This document shows, piece after piece, positions 24,864-32,343 of a stretch of DNA of 64,000 nucleotides (position 1 is the first letter of the stretch; each line of letters starts with the position of its first letter). The notes beneath the pieces were generated by a model, which made no database searches, was not told the DNA's origin, and saw only the letters and a list, made by a program, of their open reading frames with translations. The position numbers were made by a program, and so were the translations under genes. This DNA comes from Caulobacteraceae bacterium (lineage in GTDB: Bacteria > Pseudomonadota > Alphaproteobacteria > Caulobacterales > Caulobacteraceae): NCBI GenBank assembly GCA_947475845.1, contig CANJMO010000001.1, positions 1-64,000 on the forward strand, read 5' to 3'.

Positions 24864-25787
24864 ATGAGCAAGGTCATCATCACCTGCGCCGTCACCGGCG
24901 CCATCCACACCCCGTCGATGTCGCCCTATCTGCCGATCACGGCGGAAGAGATCGCCGACGCGGCGGTCGGGGCGGCGGAAGCCGGGGCCGCCATCGTCCA
25001 CCTGCACGCCCGCGACCCGGTCACCGGCAAGCCGGACCAGACGCCGGAGGGCTTCGCGCCGTTCCTGCCGGTGATCAAGCAGCGCTGCGACGCGGTGATC
25101 AACCTGACCACCGGAGGCCACCCCTCGATGCGGGTCGAGGAGCGGATCAAGCCGGCCGAGACCTTCAAGCCGGAGGTCGCCTCGCTCAACATGGGGTCGA
25201 TGAACTTCGGCCTCTATCCGATGCTCAAGCGCTTCAAGGAGTTCAAGCACGACTGGGAGGCGCCGGCCCTGGAGGCCTCGCGCGACATCGTCTTCCGCAA
25301 CAGCTTCGCCGACATCGAATATGCGATCCGCACCTTGTCGGACACCTGCACGCGGTTCGAGTTCGAGTGCTACGACACCTCGCACCTCTATAACCTGGCC
25401 CACGTCCTCGACCGCGGCCTGGTCCAGGCGCCGCTGTTCGTGCAGACCGTGTTCGGCCTGCTCGGCGGCATCGGCGCCCATCCGGAAGACGTGATGCACA
25501 TGAAGCGCACCGCCGACCGGCTGTTCGGCGACCACTACAAGTGGTCGGTGCTGGGCGCGGGCAGGAACCAGCTGCCGATCGCGGCGCAGGCGGCGGCCAT
25601 GGGCGGCAACGTTCGCGTCGGGCTGGAGGACAGCCTGTGGATCGGCAAGGGCAAGCTGGCGGAATCCAACGCCCAGCAGGTGCGCGCCGTGCGCCAGATC
25701 ATCGAAGGCTTGGGGCTGGAGATCGCGACGGCGGCCGAGGCGCGGGAAATCCTGTCGCTGAAGGGCGGGGATCAGGTGAATTTCTAG
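24864..25787 (+). CDS. Beta-keto acid cleavage enzyme (BKACE, DUF849)
   Basis: A 307-residue TIM-barrel enzyme of the Kce/BKACE family, which condenses a beta-keto acid with acetyl-CoA and splits it into acetoacetate and a new acyl-CoA. The zinc ligands His46 and His48 are visible in AAIVHLHARDP; other family points are VINLTTGGHPSM, EFECYDTSHLYNL, FGLLGGIGAHPED, AGRNQLPIAAQAAAMGGNVR and VGLEDSLWIGKG. Length is normal. The substrate subgroup cannot be set reliably by eye; the upstream CRYL1-like dehydrogenase supplies a 3-oxo acid, and dehydrocarnitine, 5-hydroxy-3-ketohexanoate-like or sugar-acid-derived substrates are all possible. AGGGAGCGAG precedes the ATG. Confidence 0.88.
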   Translation: MSKVIITCAVTGAIHTPSMSPYLPITAEEIADAAVGAAEAGAAIVHLHARDPVTGKPDQTPEGFAPFLPVIKQRCDAVINLTTGGHPSMRVEERIKPAETFKPEVASLNMGSMNFGLYPMLKRFKEFKHDWEAPALEASRDIVFRNSFADIEYAIRTLSDTCTRFEFECYDTSHLYNLAHVLDRGLVQAPLFVQTVFGLLGGIGAHPEDVMHMKRTADRLFGDHYKWSVLGAGRNQLPIAAQAAAMGGNVRVGLEDSLWIGKGKLAESNAQQVRAVRQIIEGLGLEIATAAEAREILSLKGGDQVNF

Positions 25788-25823
25788 TGCCCTACCGCCT
25801 AGCGGCTGCATGAGCGCGTTCTA

Positions 25824-25856
25824 GTTGCGCTACCGGCCTTTGGCCTGCTTGAGCGC
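25824..25856 (-). repeat. Intergenic hairpin repeat, copy A
   Basis: Read on the minus strand it begins GCGCTCAAGCAG and ends GGTAGCGCAA, with an inner hairpin GGCC-AAA-GGCC. The outer GCGCT/AGCGC arms and the CAAGCAG and TAGCGCAA boxes match copies at 30193 and 33752. It lies after the BKACE gene, before the DUF1800 gene. Confidence 0.55.
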
Positions 25857-25959
25857 GGGCTGTCAGGCGCGGTTCAGGCCGCGCCTGTAAGCTGTTCGCC
25901 GTATTTGAACCACCCTTGGCTGTTACGGTTTAACAGTCGGTGGGGAGAAAGGCGTGCTT

Positions 25960-27182
25960 ATGGCTTCCCTGCGACTGACCGTCCTCAGCGGTGTCTGCGC
26001 CCTGGCGCTGGCCGGCGGCGCGGCCGCCGATACCGCGCTCAAGCCGCACGACCTGGCGTTGCTCAACCGCCTGAGCTGGGGCGAGAGCCCGTCCGCCGCC
26101 GCCGACATGGCGGCCGAAGGCCCTAGGCGCTGGCTGGAGAAGCAGCTGCATCCGTCGCCCGATGATGGCCTGCCGCCCGCCGTGCGCCAGCAGATCGCCG
26201 ACCTGCCGATCAGCCGCCTGCCCATGGCCGACCTGGTGGTGCAGATGGACGCCCAGATCCGCGACGCCCGCGCTATTGCCGACCCGGACAAGCGGGCCGA
26301 GGCGCAGAAGGATTATCAGCAGGCCATGACCGGGCTGGCGCGCCAGGCGGCGGCGCGGTCGCTGCTGCGCGACCTCTATTCCACGAGCCAGCTCAACGAG
26401 CAGATGACCTGGTTCTGGATGAACCATTTCAACGTCCACGCCCAGAAACGCGATATCCGCGCCATGGTCGGCGACTACGAGGACCAGGCGATCCGGCCGC
26501 GGGCGCTGGGCAAGTTCCGCGATCTGCTGGAGGCGACCCTGCGCCACCCGGCCATGCTGCGCTACCTCGACAACGACCAGAACGGCGCCGGCAAGATCAA
26601 CGAGAACTATGCCCGCGAGATCATGGAGCTGCACACCCTGGGGGTGGGTTCCGGTTACAGCCAGACCGACGTGCAAGAGCTGACCCGCATCCTGACCAGG
26701 GTGGGGGTCAATATCCGGGCCGAGGCGCCGCGCCTGAAACCCGCCTATCAGGGCCTGTATCAGCGGACGGGTCTGTTCGAGTTCAACCCCAACCGCCACG
26801 ACTTCGGCGACAAGACCTTCCTCGGCCACACGATCAAGGGCTCGGGCTTTGGCGAGGTGGAGCAGGCCCTGGACATCCTGGTCCGCGATCCGGCCACGGC
26901 GCGTCATATCTCCTCGCGGCTTGCGACCTACTTCATGGGCGACAACCCGCCCGAGACGGTGGTGGCGCGGATGGCCAGGACCTTCCAACAGAGCGATGGC
27001 GACATCGCCCAGGTGATGGGAGCCATGATCTCGTCGCGGGAGTTCGGCGGCGGACCGGCCGGGCTGTTCAAGGGCGAGCAGAAGGACGCGGCGGAGACGC
27101 CCGCCTTCCCGCAGCTGCAGAACGCGCTCTATTTCACCGGCCTTGGCCAATCGCTTGGCGCCCCGACCCAGACCGCGCTCGG
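25960..27182 (+). pseudogene. DUF1800 family protein gene, 3' end lost by deletion
   Basis: The frame encodes a signal peptide (residues 1-22) and about 400 residues of a DUF1800 protein: LALLNRLSWGESPSAAADMA, MTWFWMNHFNVHAQKRDIR, NENYAREIMELHTLGVGSGY with SQTDVQELTRILTRVG, and KTFLGHTIKGSGFGEV. The reading stays good to NALYFTGLGQSLGAPTQT (about 27170), where a DUF1800 domain should continue for roughly 60-100 more residues. Instead the frame runs out of phase into the end of a DUF1501 gene and antisense to the porin. DUF1800 and DUF1501 genes normally stand side by side as an exported pair, so a deletion has joined them. The start could also be GTG at 25954. Confidence 0.72.
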
Positions 27183-27424
27183 CCACCGATCACGGCCACG
27201 GCAGCGTCTACTGGGTGATGGGCGGCGGGGTGCGCGGCGGGCGGATGGCGGGCGAGCAGGTCGCGGTCAGCGCCGCCACGCTGAACCAGAACCGGGATTA
27301 TCCGGTGCTGACGGATTACAGGGCGCTACTGGGCGGCATTTTCGAGCGGACCTACGGCCTCAGCGCCCAGCGGACCGGCGAGGTGTTCCCGCAGGTGCAA
27401 CCCCGGGACCTGCAGATCGTCTAG
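27182..27424 (+). pseudogene. DUF1501 family protein gene, only the C-terminal ~80 codons left
   Basis: In the frame one base off from the preceding DUF1800 gene the sequence reads ATDHGHGSVYWVMGGGVRGG, then NQNRDYPVLTDYRALLGGIF and ends QVQPRDLQIV. The (T)DHGHG..(M)GGGVRGG block followed by DYR.LLG.IFER.YGL is the standard C-terminus of DUF1501 proteins (sulfatase-fold exported proteins). At least 300 upstream codons are missing. No start codon in a sensible place. Its stop overlaps the stop of the convergent porin by 4 bases. Confidence 0.72.
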
Positions 27425-28635
27425 TAACGATACTCCAGCTGCAGCCACAGCTTGCGGCGGCCGGGGACGGCGGCGACGCCGTGATAGTCGGCGTAGTCGA
27501 TCAGGGCGGTGAGGTGCGGGGTGACGGCGCCCTGGGCGCCGAAGTTCCATTCCGTGCCGAGACTGCCGGAGCCCTGGGCGTAGGTGAAGTCGTGATGGCG
27601 GGCCATCAGCTGCACCTGGGACAGATAGGGCAGTTTGACGGGCGGATTGGCGGTCAGCGACAGGTTCAGGTCATCGACCCCGCGCGCGGGCGTGGTGGTG
27701 AAGGCGTCGGCCCAGCCCTGGAAGCCGTGCAGGCTGGCCAGGGGGGTGGCGAAACCGCGGCGGCCGTCGCTGCCGAGGGACTCGTAGTTGAGTTTGGCGG
27801 TGTACAGGCTCCAGCTCGCGGCAAGCTCGCCCATGGCGTAGGGGACGCGGTAGTGGGCTGGGTTGCTGGCGTAATCGGTCTGGTTGGCCCAGGCGGCGGC
27901 GTAGGCCAGCTTGAACACTCCGGCCTTGAACTGGCCGGTCGCCTTGAGGCCCAGGGTTTGGGTCGAGGCGGCGGGGGCCTGCTTCAGGTCCAGGGCGTAG
28001 ACGAAGCCTTCCAGCTTCAGGGCCGGGCTCGCCGTGTAGTAGGCGTTCAGGACGTGGCTGGCTGAGGTGTAGTCGGCCGACTGGGCCAGGGTGCGGTTGG
28101 CCTTGGCGATATAGACATAGGTGGCGCTGAACGCGCCATGCCTGGCGTCCAGCCACGCGGCGTCGAAGGTCTGTTCGTCCTGGCGCCAGTTAGAGTAGCT
28201 GATGAAGCGCTGGTCGTCGAGGGTCAGGCGCTGGCGGCCGACCACCATCTGCACGTCTCGGCTCGGCGCCCAGGCCAGCTGCAGCCGGTTGAGTTCGGTC
28301 ACGTCCGGGTCGTTGACCCCGGGATAGAGGGTCTTGCGGTTGACGGTGTCGTTGAAGCGGCCGTCGGCGTGGCTGACGTTCTCGATCTCGATCAGGCCGC
28401 TGAGGCCGCTCCAGGCCTTGGTTTCCCAGCCGATCCTGCTGCGCAGGGTCAGGGCTTCGGCCGAGCGGGTGAAATTGGCCTGATCGACGCCCTCATAGCG
28501 CAGGCGGGCTTCCAGGATCGGCTTGCCGGAGACGACCGCGCCGATCAGCGAGGTATCGGGCGATGGGGTCTGGGCGGCCGCGGTTCCGGCGGCCAAGGCG
28601 CTCAGCAATCCGGCGATACAGATTACGCTTTTCAT
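27421..28635 (-). CDS. Alginate-export-type outer-membrane porin
   Basis: A 404-residue exported beta-barrel protein. Signal peptide MKSVICIAGLLSALAAGTAAAQ; then the Alginate_exp pattern: GKPILEARLRYEGVDQANF, ALTLRSRIGWETKAWSGLSG, LNRLQLAWAPSRDVQMVVGR with QRLTLDDQRFISYSNWRQDE and QTFDAA. The mature part is alternating strands ending KLWLQLEYRY with the terminal aromatic Tyr. The start at 28635 is chosen for the signal peptide, although the frame stays open far upstream. Members are monomeric 18-strand channels; the substrate may be an anionic sugar or organic anion. It is alone, convergent with the DUF1501 remnant. Confidence 0.82.
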   Translation of the reverse strand: MKSVICIAGLLSALAAGTAAAQTPSPDTSLIGAVVSGKPILEARLRYEGVDQANFTRSAEALTLRSRIGWETKAWSGLSGLIEIENVSHADGRFNDTVNRKTLYPGVNDPDVTELNRLQLAWAPSRDVQMVVGRQRLTLDDQRFISYSNWRQDEQTFDAAWLDARHGAFSATYVYIAKANRTLAQSADYTSASHVLNAYYTASPALKLEGFVYALDLKQAPAASTQTLGLKATGQFKAGVFKLAYAAAWANQTDYASNPAHYRVPYAMGELAASWSLYTAKLNYESLGSDGRRGFATPLASLHGFQGWADAFTTTPARGVDDLNLSLTANPPVKLPYLSQVQLMARHHDFTYAQGSGSLGTEWNFGAQGAVTPHLTALIDYADYHGVAAVPGRRKLWLQLEYRY

Positions 28636-28881
28636 CCGCCCCAGCCCAACACTGCCCGGATTCCGGACGACGCGGCCCAAGCATGGCCAATTCGCTCGCG
28701 CTTGTCGCGGGGGCCAAGCGGTCCGGCTCATGCGCCACAGCGGCGTGTCTTTCGCGCCACGGCTACGCTTAATGCGAGCTGCGGGCCCTGGTCCCCTTGT
28801 GGATTCAGGGATTGAGCCTATTTGCAGCGTCGCAATCGAAAGCCCGACGCAATAGGTGCGTTGGGGAACGGCCACACTCAA

Positions 28882-28968
28882 ATGAACAGCCTGGTTATGG
28901 TCGCCGTCCTCAGCGGACTCAGCGTTTTCGTCCTGATGGCCCTCAAGGGCCTGCTCACCAGCCGATAG
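28882..28968 (+). CDS. Possible 28-residue membrane peptide
   Basis: An ATG at 28882 opens a frame MNSLVMVAVLSGLSVFVLMA ending LKGLLTSR, stop TAG at 28966-28968. The product would be one hydrophobic helix of about 20 residues with a basic C-terminus, like many known small inner-membrane proteins. It occupies the otherwise empty gap between the porin and infA. There is a weak GGGGAACGG upstream at 28863-28871, somewhat far from the start. Without conservation data it may be chance. Confidence 0.35.
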   Translation: MNSLVMVAVLSGLSVFVLMALKGLLTSR

Positions 28969-29049
28969 GCCGAAGGCTGCGGCCGTCCGAGGACAGCCGC
29001 ACCGTAAAATCCACACGACGGCTCCCCGCCAAGGGAGCGCCCCGATACG

Positions 29050-29080
29050 AAAAAGGCCCCTCCCCGGAGGGAGAGGCCTG
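29050..29080 (-). terminator. Intrinsic terminator of infA
   Basis: On the minus strand an imperfect GC-rich stem AGGCCTCTCCCTCC / GGAGGGGCCT is followed by a run of five T (AAAAA at 29050-29054 on the plus strand). It lies directly after the infA stop. Confidence 0.75.
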
Positions 29081-29088
29081 TCGTGGTG

Positions 29089-29364
29089 TCAGCGCCGGCG
29101 GAACTGCGGCCGTTGACCGCCGGGCCGCGGAGCGGCGCCTTCGGTCTTGTGCCGGAAGGTGATCCGGCCCTTGGACAGGTCGTACGGCGTCATCTCGACG
29201 GTGACGCGGTCTCCCACCAGGGTCTTGATCTTGTTCCGCCGCATTTTCCCGGCCGTATAGGCCAAGACCATGTGCTCATTATCGAGCTTCACCCGATAGC
29301 GGCCTTCGGGCAGAAGTTCTGTCACGGTTCCCTCGAATTCCAGGAACTCTTCTTTATCGGCCAT
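29089..29364 (-). CDS. infA: Translation initiation factor IF-1
   Basis: A 91-residue OB-fold protein: [20 protein letters not shown], the RNA-binding [20 protein letters not shown] with [18 protein letters not shown], and [13 protein letters not shown]. It binds the ribosomal A site during initiation. The first about 72 residues match standard IF-1; the added tail [18 protein letters not shown] is a basic, proline-rich extension common in alphaproteobacteria. It is 13 bases downstream of the cold-shock gene on the same strand and ends at a clear terminator. Confidence 0.96.
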   Translation of the reverse strand: MADKEEFLEFEGTVTELLPEGRYRVKLDNEHMVLAYTAGKMRRNKIKTLVGDRVTVEMTPYDLSKGRITFRHKTEGAAPRPGGQRPQFRRR

Positions 29365-29377
29365 CGGGGCTGCGTGC

Positions 29378-29587
29378 TTAGATCGCGCGCAGATCGCCGG
29401 CGGCGAATTTGCCGCTCTTGCGATCTTTCTCGAGCTCGTAGCTCAGCTTTTGGCCTTCGTTCACCGAGCCGAGGCCCGAGCGTTCGACCGCCGAAATATG
29501 CACGAACACGTCCGCGCCGCCGTCATCGGGCTGGATAAAACCATAACCCTTGGTGGTGTTGAACCACTTCACAGTCCCTGTCGCCAT
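29378..29587 (-). CDS. cspA: Cold-shock protein (CspA family)
   Basis: A 69-residue cold-shock domain protein, an RNA chaperone. RNP1 is KGYGFIQPD and RNP2 is [24 protein letters not shown] is the normal start. The C-terminus [20 protein letters not shown] is typical of the alphaproteobacterial subgroup. It lies immediately upstream of infA, so both may be transcribed together. The upstream region carries a perfect 8-bp inverted repeat (29618-29641) that would be in the 5' untranslated RNA, which could make expression temperature- or growth-dependent. Confidence 0.94.
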   Translation of the reverse strand: MATGTVKWFNTTKGYGFIQPDDGGADVFVHISAVERSGLGSVNEGQKLSYELEKDRKSGKFAAGDLRAI

Positions 29588-29617
29588 CTGGGCGTACCCT
29601 CATAAATAGAAGAGTCC

Positions 29618-29641
29618 ACGCAGGTGTCTCTTAACCTGCGT
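29618..29641 (-). promoter_or_regulatory. Hairpin in the presumed 5' leader of the cold-shock gene
   Basis: A perfect inverted repeat ACGCAGGT (29618-29625) / ACCTGCGT (29634-29641) with an 8-base loop lies 31-54 bases upstream of the cspA start. The rest of the 316-base gap to the next gene (29588-29903) shows nothing else I can name. It may be a leader hairpin, an operator, or a terminator-like element; only the symmetry is certain. Confidence 0.4.
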
Positions 29642-29903
29642 ATCAAACGTCGAGGGGGTCGGGGAGCAGGTCCGGACTCAACCGAAATCGAGTAAAGAAG
29701 AGCGGCCGAACCGGGCGATATTCGATGTGCGGCAATATGACCAGATCGAGCGCAAAAGCAACCGGGGACGGCGCATTTGCCCTGCGTGGGCCGATCGCGG
29801 CGAGCCGGGTTGACGTGCGCCGATACCGGACTGCCGATAACTGAAATCTTCAGCCCACATTCAGGCCCTAGCCCTCAAGCTGCCTAATATGGAGCGCTCA
29901 CCG

Positions 29904-30191
29904 ATGAAACCCCTGCTCAGAGCCGCCGTGGCCCTGTCGCTGTCGGTCTCGTCGATGGCTGCCGTCACGGTGCTGATTTCGGCCTGCCCGGCGGCGGCCC
30001 AGGCCCAGCGCGGCCAGCCCCAGCGCGGCGACTATCTGCCCGGGGACGTGATCCGCGGCGGGCCAAATGTCGACGCCGCCGCCCAGCATCTGCGCCGCCC
30101 GCCGTCAGGCTATGGCTGGTTCTCGCTCGGCGGCGTGTTCGTGATGGCGTCGCTGTCGACCGGACTGATCGTCGAAGTGGTGAGCCCCTAA
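29904..30191 (+). CDS. RcnB-like small periplasmic protein
   Basis: A 95-residue exported protein with signal peptide (about residues 1-33, ending AAAQA), a Gln/Arg/Gly-rich linker (QRGQPQRGDYLPGD) and a C-terminal AAQHLRRPPSGYGWFSLGGV with a hydrophobic tail TGLIVEVV. The L-R-x-PP-x-GY-x-W pattern followed by a GG-x-(F/Y)-V strand is the mark of RcnB-type domains (in E. coli, modulators of nickel/cobalt efflux). Many alphaproteobacterial copies have no known metal role. The ATG at 29904 begins the signal peptide. A hairpin repeat follows its stop at once. Confidence 0.75.
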   Translation: MKPLLRAAVALSLSVSSMAAVTVLISACPAAAQAQRGQPQRGDYLPGDVIRGGPNVDAAAQHLRRPPSGYGWFSLGGVFVMASLSTGLIVEVVSP

Positions 30192-30192
30192 A

Positions 30193-30231
30193 GCGCGGTC
30201 AAGCAGCGCGAAGCGCGGTAGCGCAAAAAGG
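30193..30231 (+). repeat. Intergenic hairpin repeat, copy B
   Basis: Reads GCGCGGTCAAGCAG, inner hairpin CGCG-AAG-CGCG, then GTAGCGCAAAAAGGA. The outer boxes match copies A and C, while the inner stem has a different sequence but still pairs. It fills the space between the convergent RcnB-like and deformylase genes and may act as a terminator for either. Confidence 0.6.
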
Positions 30232-30232
30232 A

Positions 30233-30739
30233 CTAGGCGGCCTTCTGCTTCTTGACCTTGGCCACGGCGCGGTCGCGCTTCAGGCGCGACAGGTGGTCGA
30301 TGAACAGCACGCCGTTCAGGTGGTCCATCTCGTGCTGGATGCAGACGGCGTAGAGGCCCTCGGCGTCTTCCTCGACGGGCTTGCCGTCGTAGTCGAGGTA
30401 GCTGAGCTTGACCCGCGCCGGACGCTCGACCTCGTCGTAGATCTCGGGCACCGACAGGCAGCCCTCCTCGTAGGGCGCGGTCTCTTCCGACGCCCACAGA
30501 ATCTTCGGATTGACGTAGTAGCGCGGCTGCGGCGCCTCGTCCTCGCGGGCCAGGTCCATGACGATCACGCGCTTGGGCTCGCCGACCTGGATCGCGGCCA
30601 GACCGATGCCGGGCGCCGCGTACATGGTCTCCAGCATGTCGTCCATCAGGGCGCGCAGGGCGTCGTCGACGCCGTCGACGACGGTGGAGATCAGCTTCAG
30701 ACGGGGGTCCGGAACGGTGAGAATGTCGCGTAGGGCCAT
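30233..30739 (-). CDS. def: Peptide deformylase
   Basis: A 168-residue metalloenzyme that removes the formyl group from nascent proteins. All three motifs are present: [10 protein letters not shown] (residues 44-53), EGCLSVP with metal ligand Cys94, and QHEMDHLNG with His136, Glu137 and His140. The N-terminus [17 protein letters not shown] is typical. The ATG at 30739 is chosen since the open frame extends far upstream without family sequence. It lies 14 bases downstream of rmuC on the same strand, so the two are probably co-transcribed. The lysine-rich C-terminus ([12 protein letters not shown]) is usual. Confidence 0.96.
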   Translation of the reverse strand: MALRDILTVPDPRLKLISTVVDGVDDALRALMDDMLETMYAAPGIGLAAIQVGEPKRVIVMDLAREDEAPQPRYYVNPKILWASEETAPYEEGCLSVPEIYDEVERPARVKLSYLDYDGKPVEEDAEGLYAVCIQHEMDHLNGVLFIDHLSRLKRDRAVAKVKKQKAA

Positions 30740-30753
30740 GGCAGTCAGGTAGG

Positions 30754-32001
30754 TTAGCCCCTGTTGGCCGTCAAGACGGGGCGAGGGTGCGGCTCTTCGT
30801 CGGCGATCAGCTTGGCCAGGGGCCGGGGGGTGGTGTCGAGCGGCTCGAGCACCTCGATCTTGCGGCCCTCGTGGTCGACCGACAGCTCCTCGAAGCGGCG
30901 CGCCTGGGTCAGGACCTGGCTTTCCAGCGAGCCGACGAAGGCGTTGTACTTGCCGACCGCGGTCTCCAGCGCCTTGCCGACCCCCGCCACATGCGCGCCC
31001 ATCACCGACAGGCGCTTGTACAGATCGCGGCCGATGGCGGCGACTTCCTCGGCGCCCTTGGCCTGTTCCTCGACTCGCCAGCCGTAGGCGACCGCCTTGC
31101 ACAGGGCGAACAGGGTGGTGGGGGTGACCACCACCACCTTCTGGCTCATGCCGTCCGACAACAGGTTCGGCTGGCGCTCGAGGGCCGCGGCCAGATAGCC
31201 GTCGCCGGGCAGGAACATGGCCACGACGTCGGGCGAGCGGTCGAACTGATCCCAATAGGCTTTGGCCGACAGCCCCTTGATGTGGCTCTGCACGCTCTGG
31301 GCGTGGCGCACGAAATGGGCCTCGCGCACGGTCTCGTCGGCGGCGTCCTGGGCTTCCAGGAAGGCGTTCAGCGAACATTTGGCGTCGATCACCAGCAGGC
31401 CGCCGCCGGGCATGTTGACGGTGACGTCGGGACGCCGGCGCCCTTCCTCGGTGTCGGTCGAGGTCTGTTCGGTGAAGTCGAAACGGCTGTGCAGGCCGGC
31501 GGCCTCCAGCACGTTGCGCAGCATCTGCTCGCCCCAGCGGCCCTGCACGCCCGCGCCCCGGCGCAGGGCGGAGGACAGCTTGCGCGCCTCGGTCTGGGTG
31601 TCGGTGGAGGCCTGCAGCAGGGACGCGATCTGGGCCTTGAGTCCGCCAGTGTCTTCGGCGCGGGCCTTTTCCATGGCCGCCACCTGGGCTTCGAACTTGG
31701 CCAGGGTTTCGGCGACCGGCTTCAGCTGCGCTTCCAGGCGGGCCTTGGCCAGGTCTTCCTGCGATTTGAAGGTTTCGCTGGCGCGGGCGACCATCTGGTC
31801 GGCCACGGTCCGGGCCGACTGCGCCGCCTGGGCGGTGAGCAGTTCGGTGTGCGAGTGGCGGGCCTCCTCGACCATCCGCAGCCGCTCCTCGGCCAGGGCC
31901 TGGCCGGTGCGCGCCTTGCCGAGCGCGAGGAAGGCCCAGCAGGCGGCCCCAAAGGACAGCAGGGCGATGAGGGCGAGCACGAGAGCAGCAGGACCGTTCA
32001 T
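30754..32001 (-). CDS. rmuC: DNA recombination protein RmuC homologue
   Basis: A 415-residue protein: one N-terminal membrane helix (about residues 5-27), a long coiled-coil region (residues 30-150, for example [20 protein letters not shown]), then the RmuC nuclease-like domain with [57 protein letters not shown] and [19 protein letters not shown]. The family is linked to limiting inversions between repeats in E. coli; the biochemical activity is not firmly established. The conserved WGE and DAKC residues of a restriction-endonuclease-like core are intact. It precedes def by 14 bases. Confidence 0.92.
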   Translation of the reverse strand: MNGPAALVLALIALLSFGAACWAFLALGKARTGQALAEERLRMVEEARHSHTELLTAQAAQSARTVADQMVARASETFKSQEDLAKARLEAQLKPVAETLAKFEAQVAAMEKARAEDTGGLKAQIASLLQASTDTQTEARKLSSALRRGAGVQGRWGEQMLRNVLEAAGLHSRFDFTEQTSTDTEEGRRRPDVTVNMPGGGLLVIDAKCSLNAFLEAQDAADETVREAHFVRHAQSVQSHIKGLSAKAYWDQFDRSPDVVAMFLPGDGYLAAALERQPNLLSDGMSQKVVVVTPTTLFALCKAVAYGWRVEEQAKGAEEVAAIGRDLYKRLSVMGAHVAGVGKALETAVGKYNAFVGSLESQVLTQARRFEELSVDHEGRKIEVLEPLDTTPRPLAKLIADEEPHPRPVLTANRG

Positions 32002-32044
32002 GGTCCGTTCGCTATCATGACTCGCCTTCTAGAGCGAGAGGGCC

Positions 32045-32251
32045 CTAGTAGCCCATCTTCAGAGACAGGGTCTCGCCGGCGGCCAGCTGCATGTCCACCT
32101 GAAGGCCTCGGACCTGGGGCCCGAGTTTGGCCTCCGCGTACATCGAGGCGCCGCGCACGGTTCCCTGCCATGGTCCGCAGGCGATGCGCAGGCCCATGGC
32201 GGCGAGGAACAGGACGCTGAGGATGGTGACGATCTTCGTGTTGCTGGACAT
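32045..32251 (-). CDS. Small hypothetical exported or membrane protein, 68 aa
   Basis: I do not recognise the family. Residues 6-25 (KIVTILSVLFLAAMGLRIAC) form a hydrophobic segment that could be a signal peptide or an anchor; the rest (GPWQGTVRGASMYAEAKLGP) is short and mildly polar, ending LSLKMGY. The ATG at 32251 is preceded by AAGGAGGG (read on the minus strand), a strong ribosome site, which supports it being real. It is divergent from the MocR regulator 92 bases away and may be its target. Confidence 0.5.
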   Translation of the reverse strand: MSSNTKIVTILSVLFLAAMGLRIACGPWQGTVRGASMYAEAKLGPQVRGLQVDMQLAAGETLSLKMGY

Positions 32252-32287
32252 GGCTGAGCCCTCCTTGTCACAAAACTATTGCGCGAG

Positions 32288-32321
32288 ATTGTATCATGAT
32301 TCAAACTAAACATTGTCATAG
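32288..32321. promoter_or_regulatory. Direct repeats upstream of the MocR gene
   Basis: Two similar elements ATTGTATCAT (32288-32297) and ATTGTCATAG (32312-32321) lie 24 bases apart in the AT-rich gap between the small gene at 32045 and the MocR gene. MocR-type regulators commonly bind direct repeats near their own promoter. Function here is inferred from position. Confidence 0.35.
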
Positions 32322-32343
32322 TGCAATAAGAGCGAACCCTGTC

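Noticed and set aside
25865-25886. Hairpin AGGCGCGG-TTCAGG-CCGCGCCT considered as a terminator after BKACE
   Set aside because: The stem is good but no T-run follows; it may be part of the repeat-rich gap, so it was not called a terminator.
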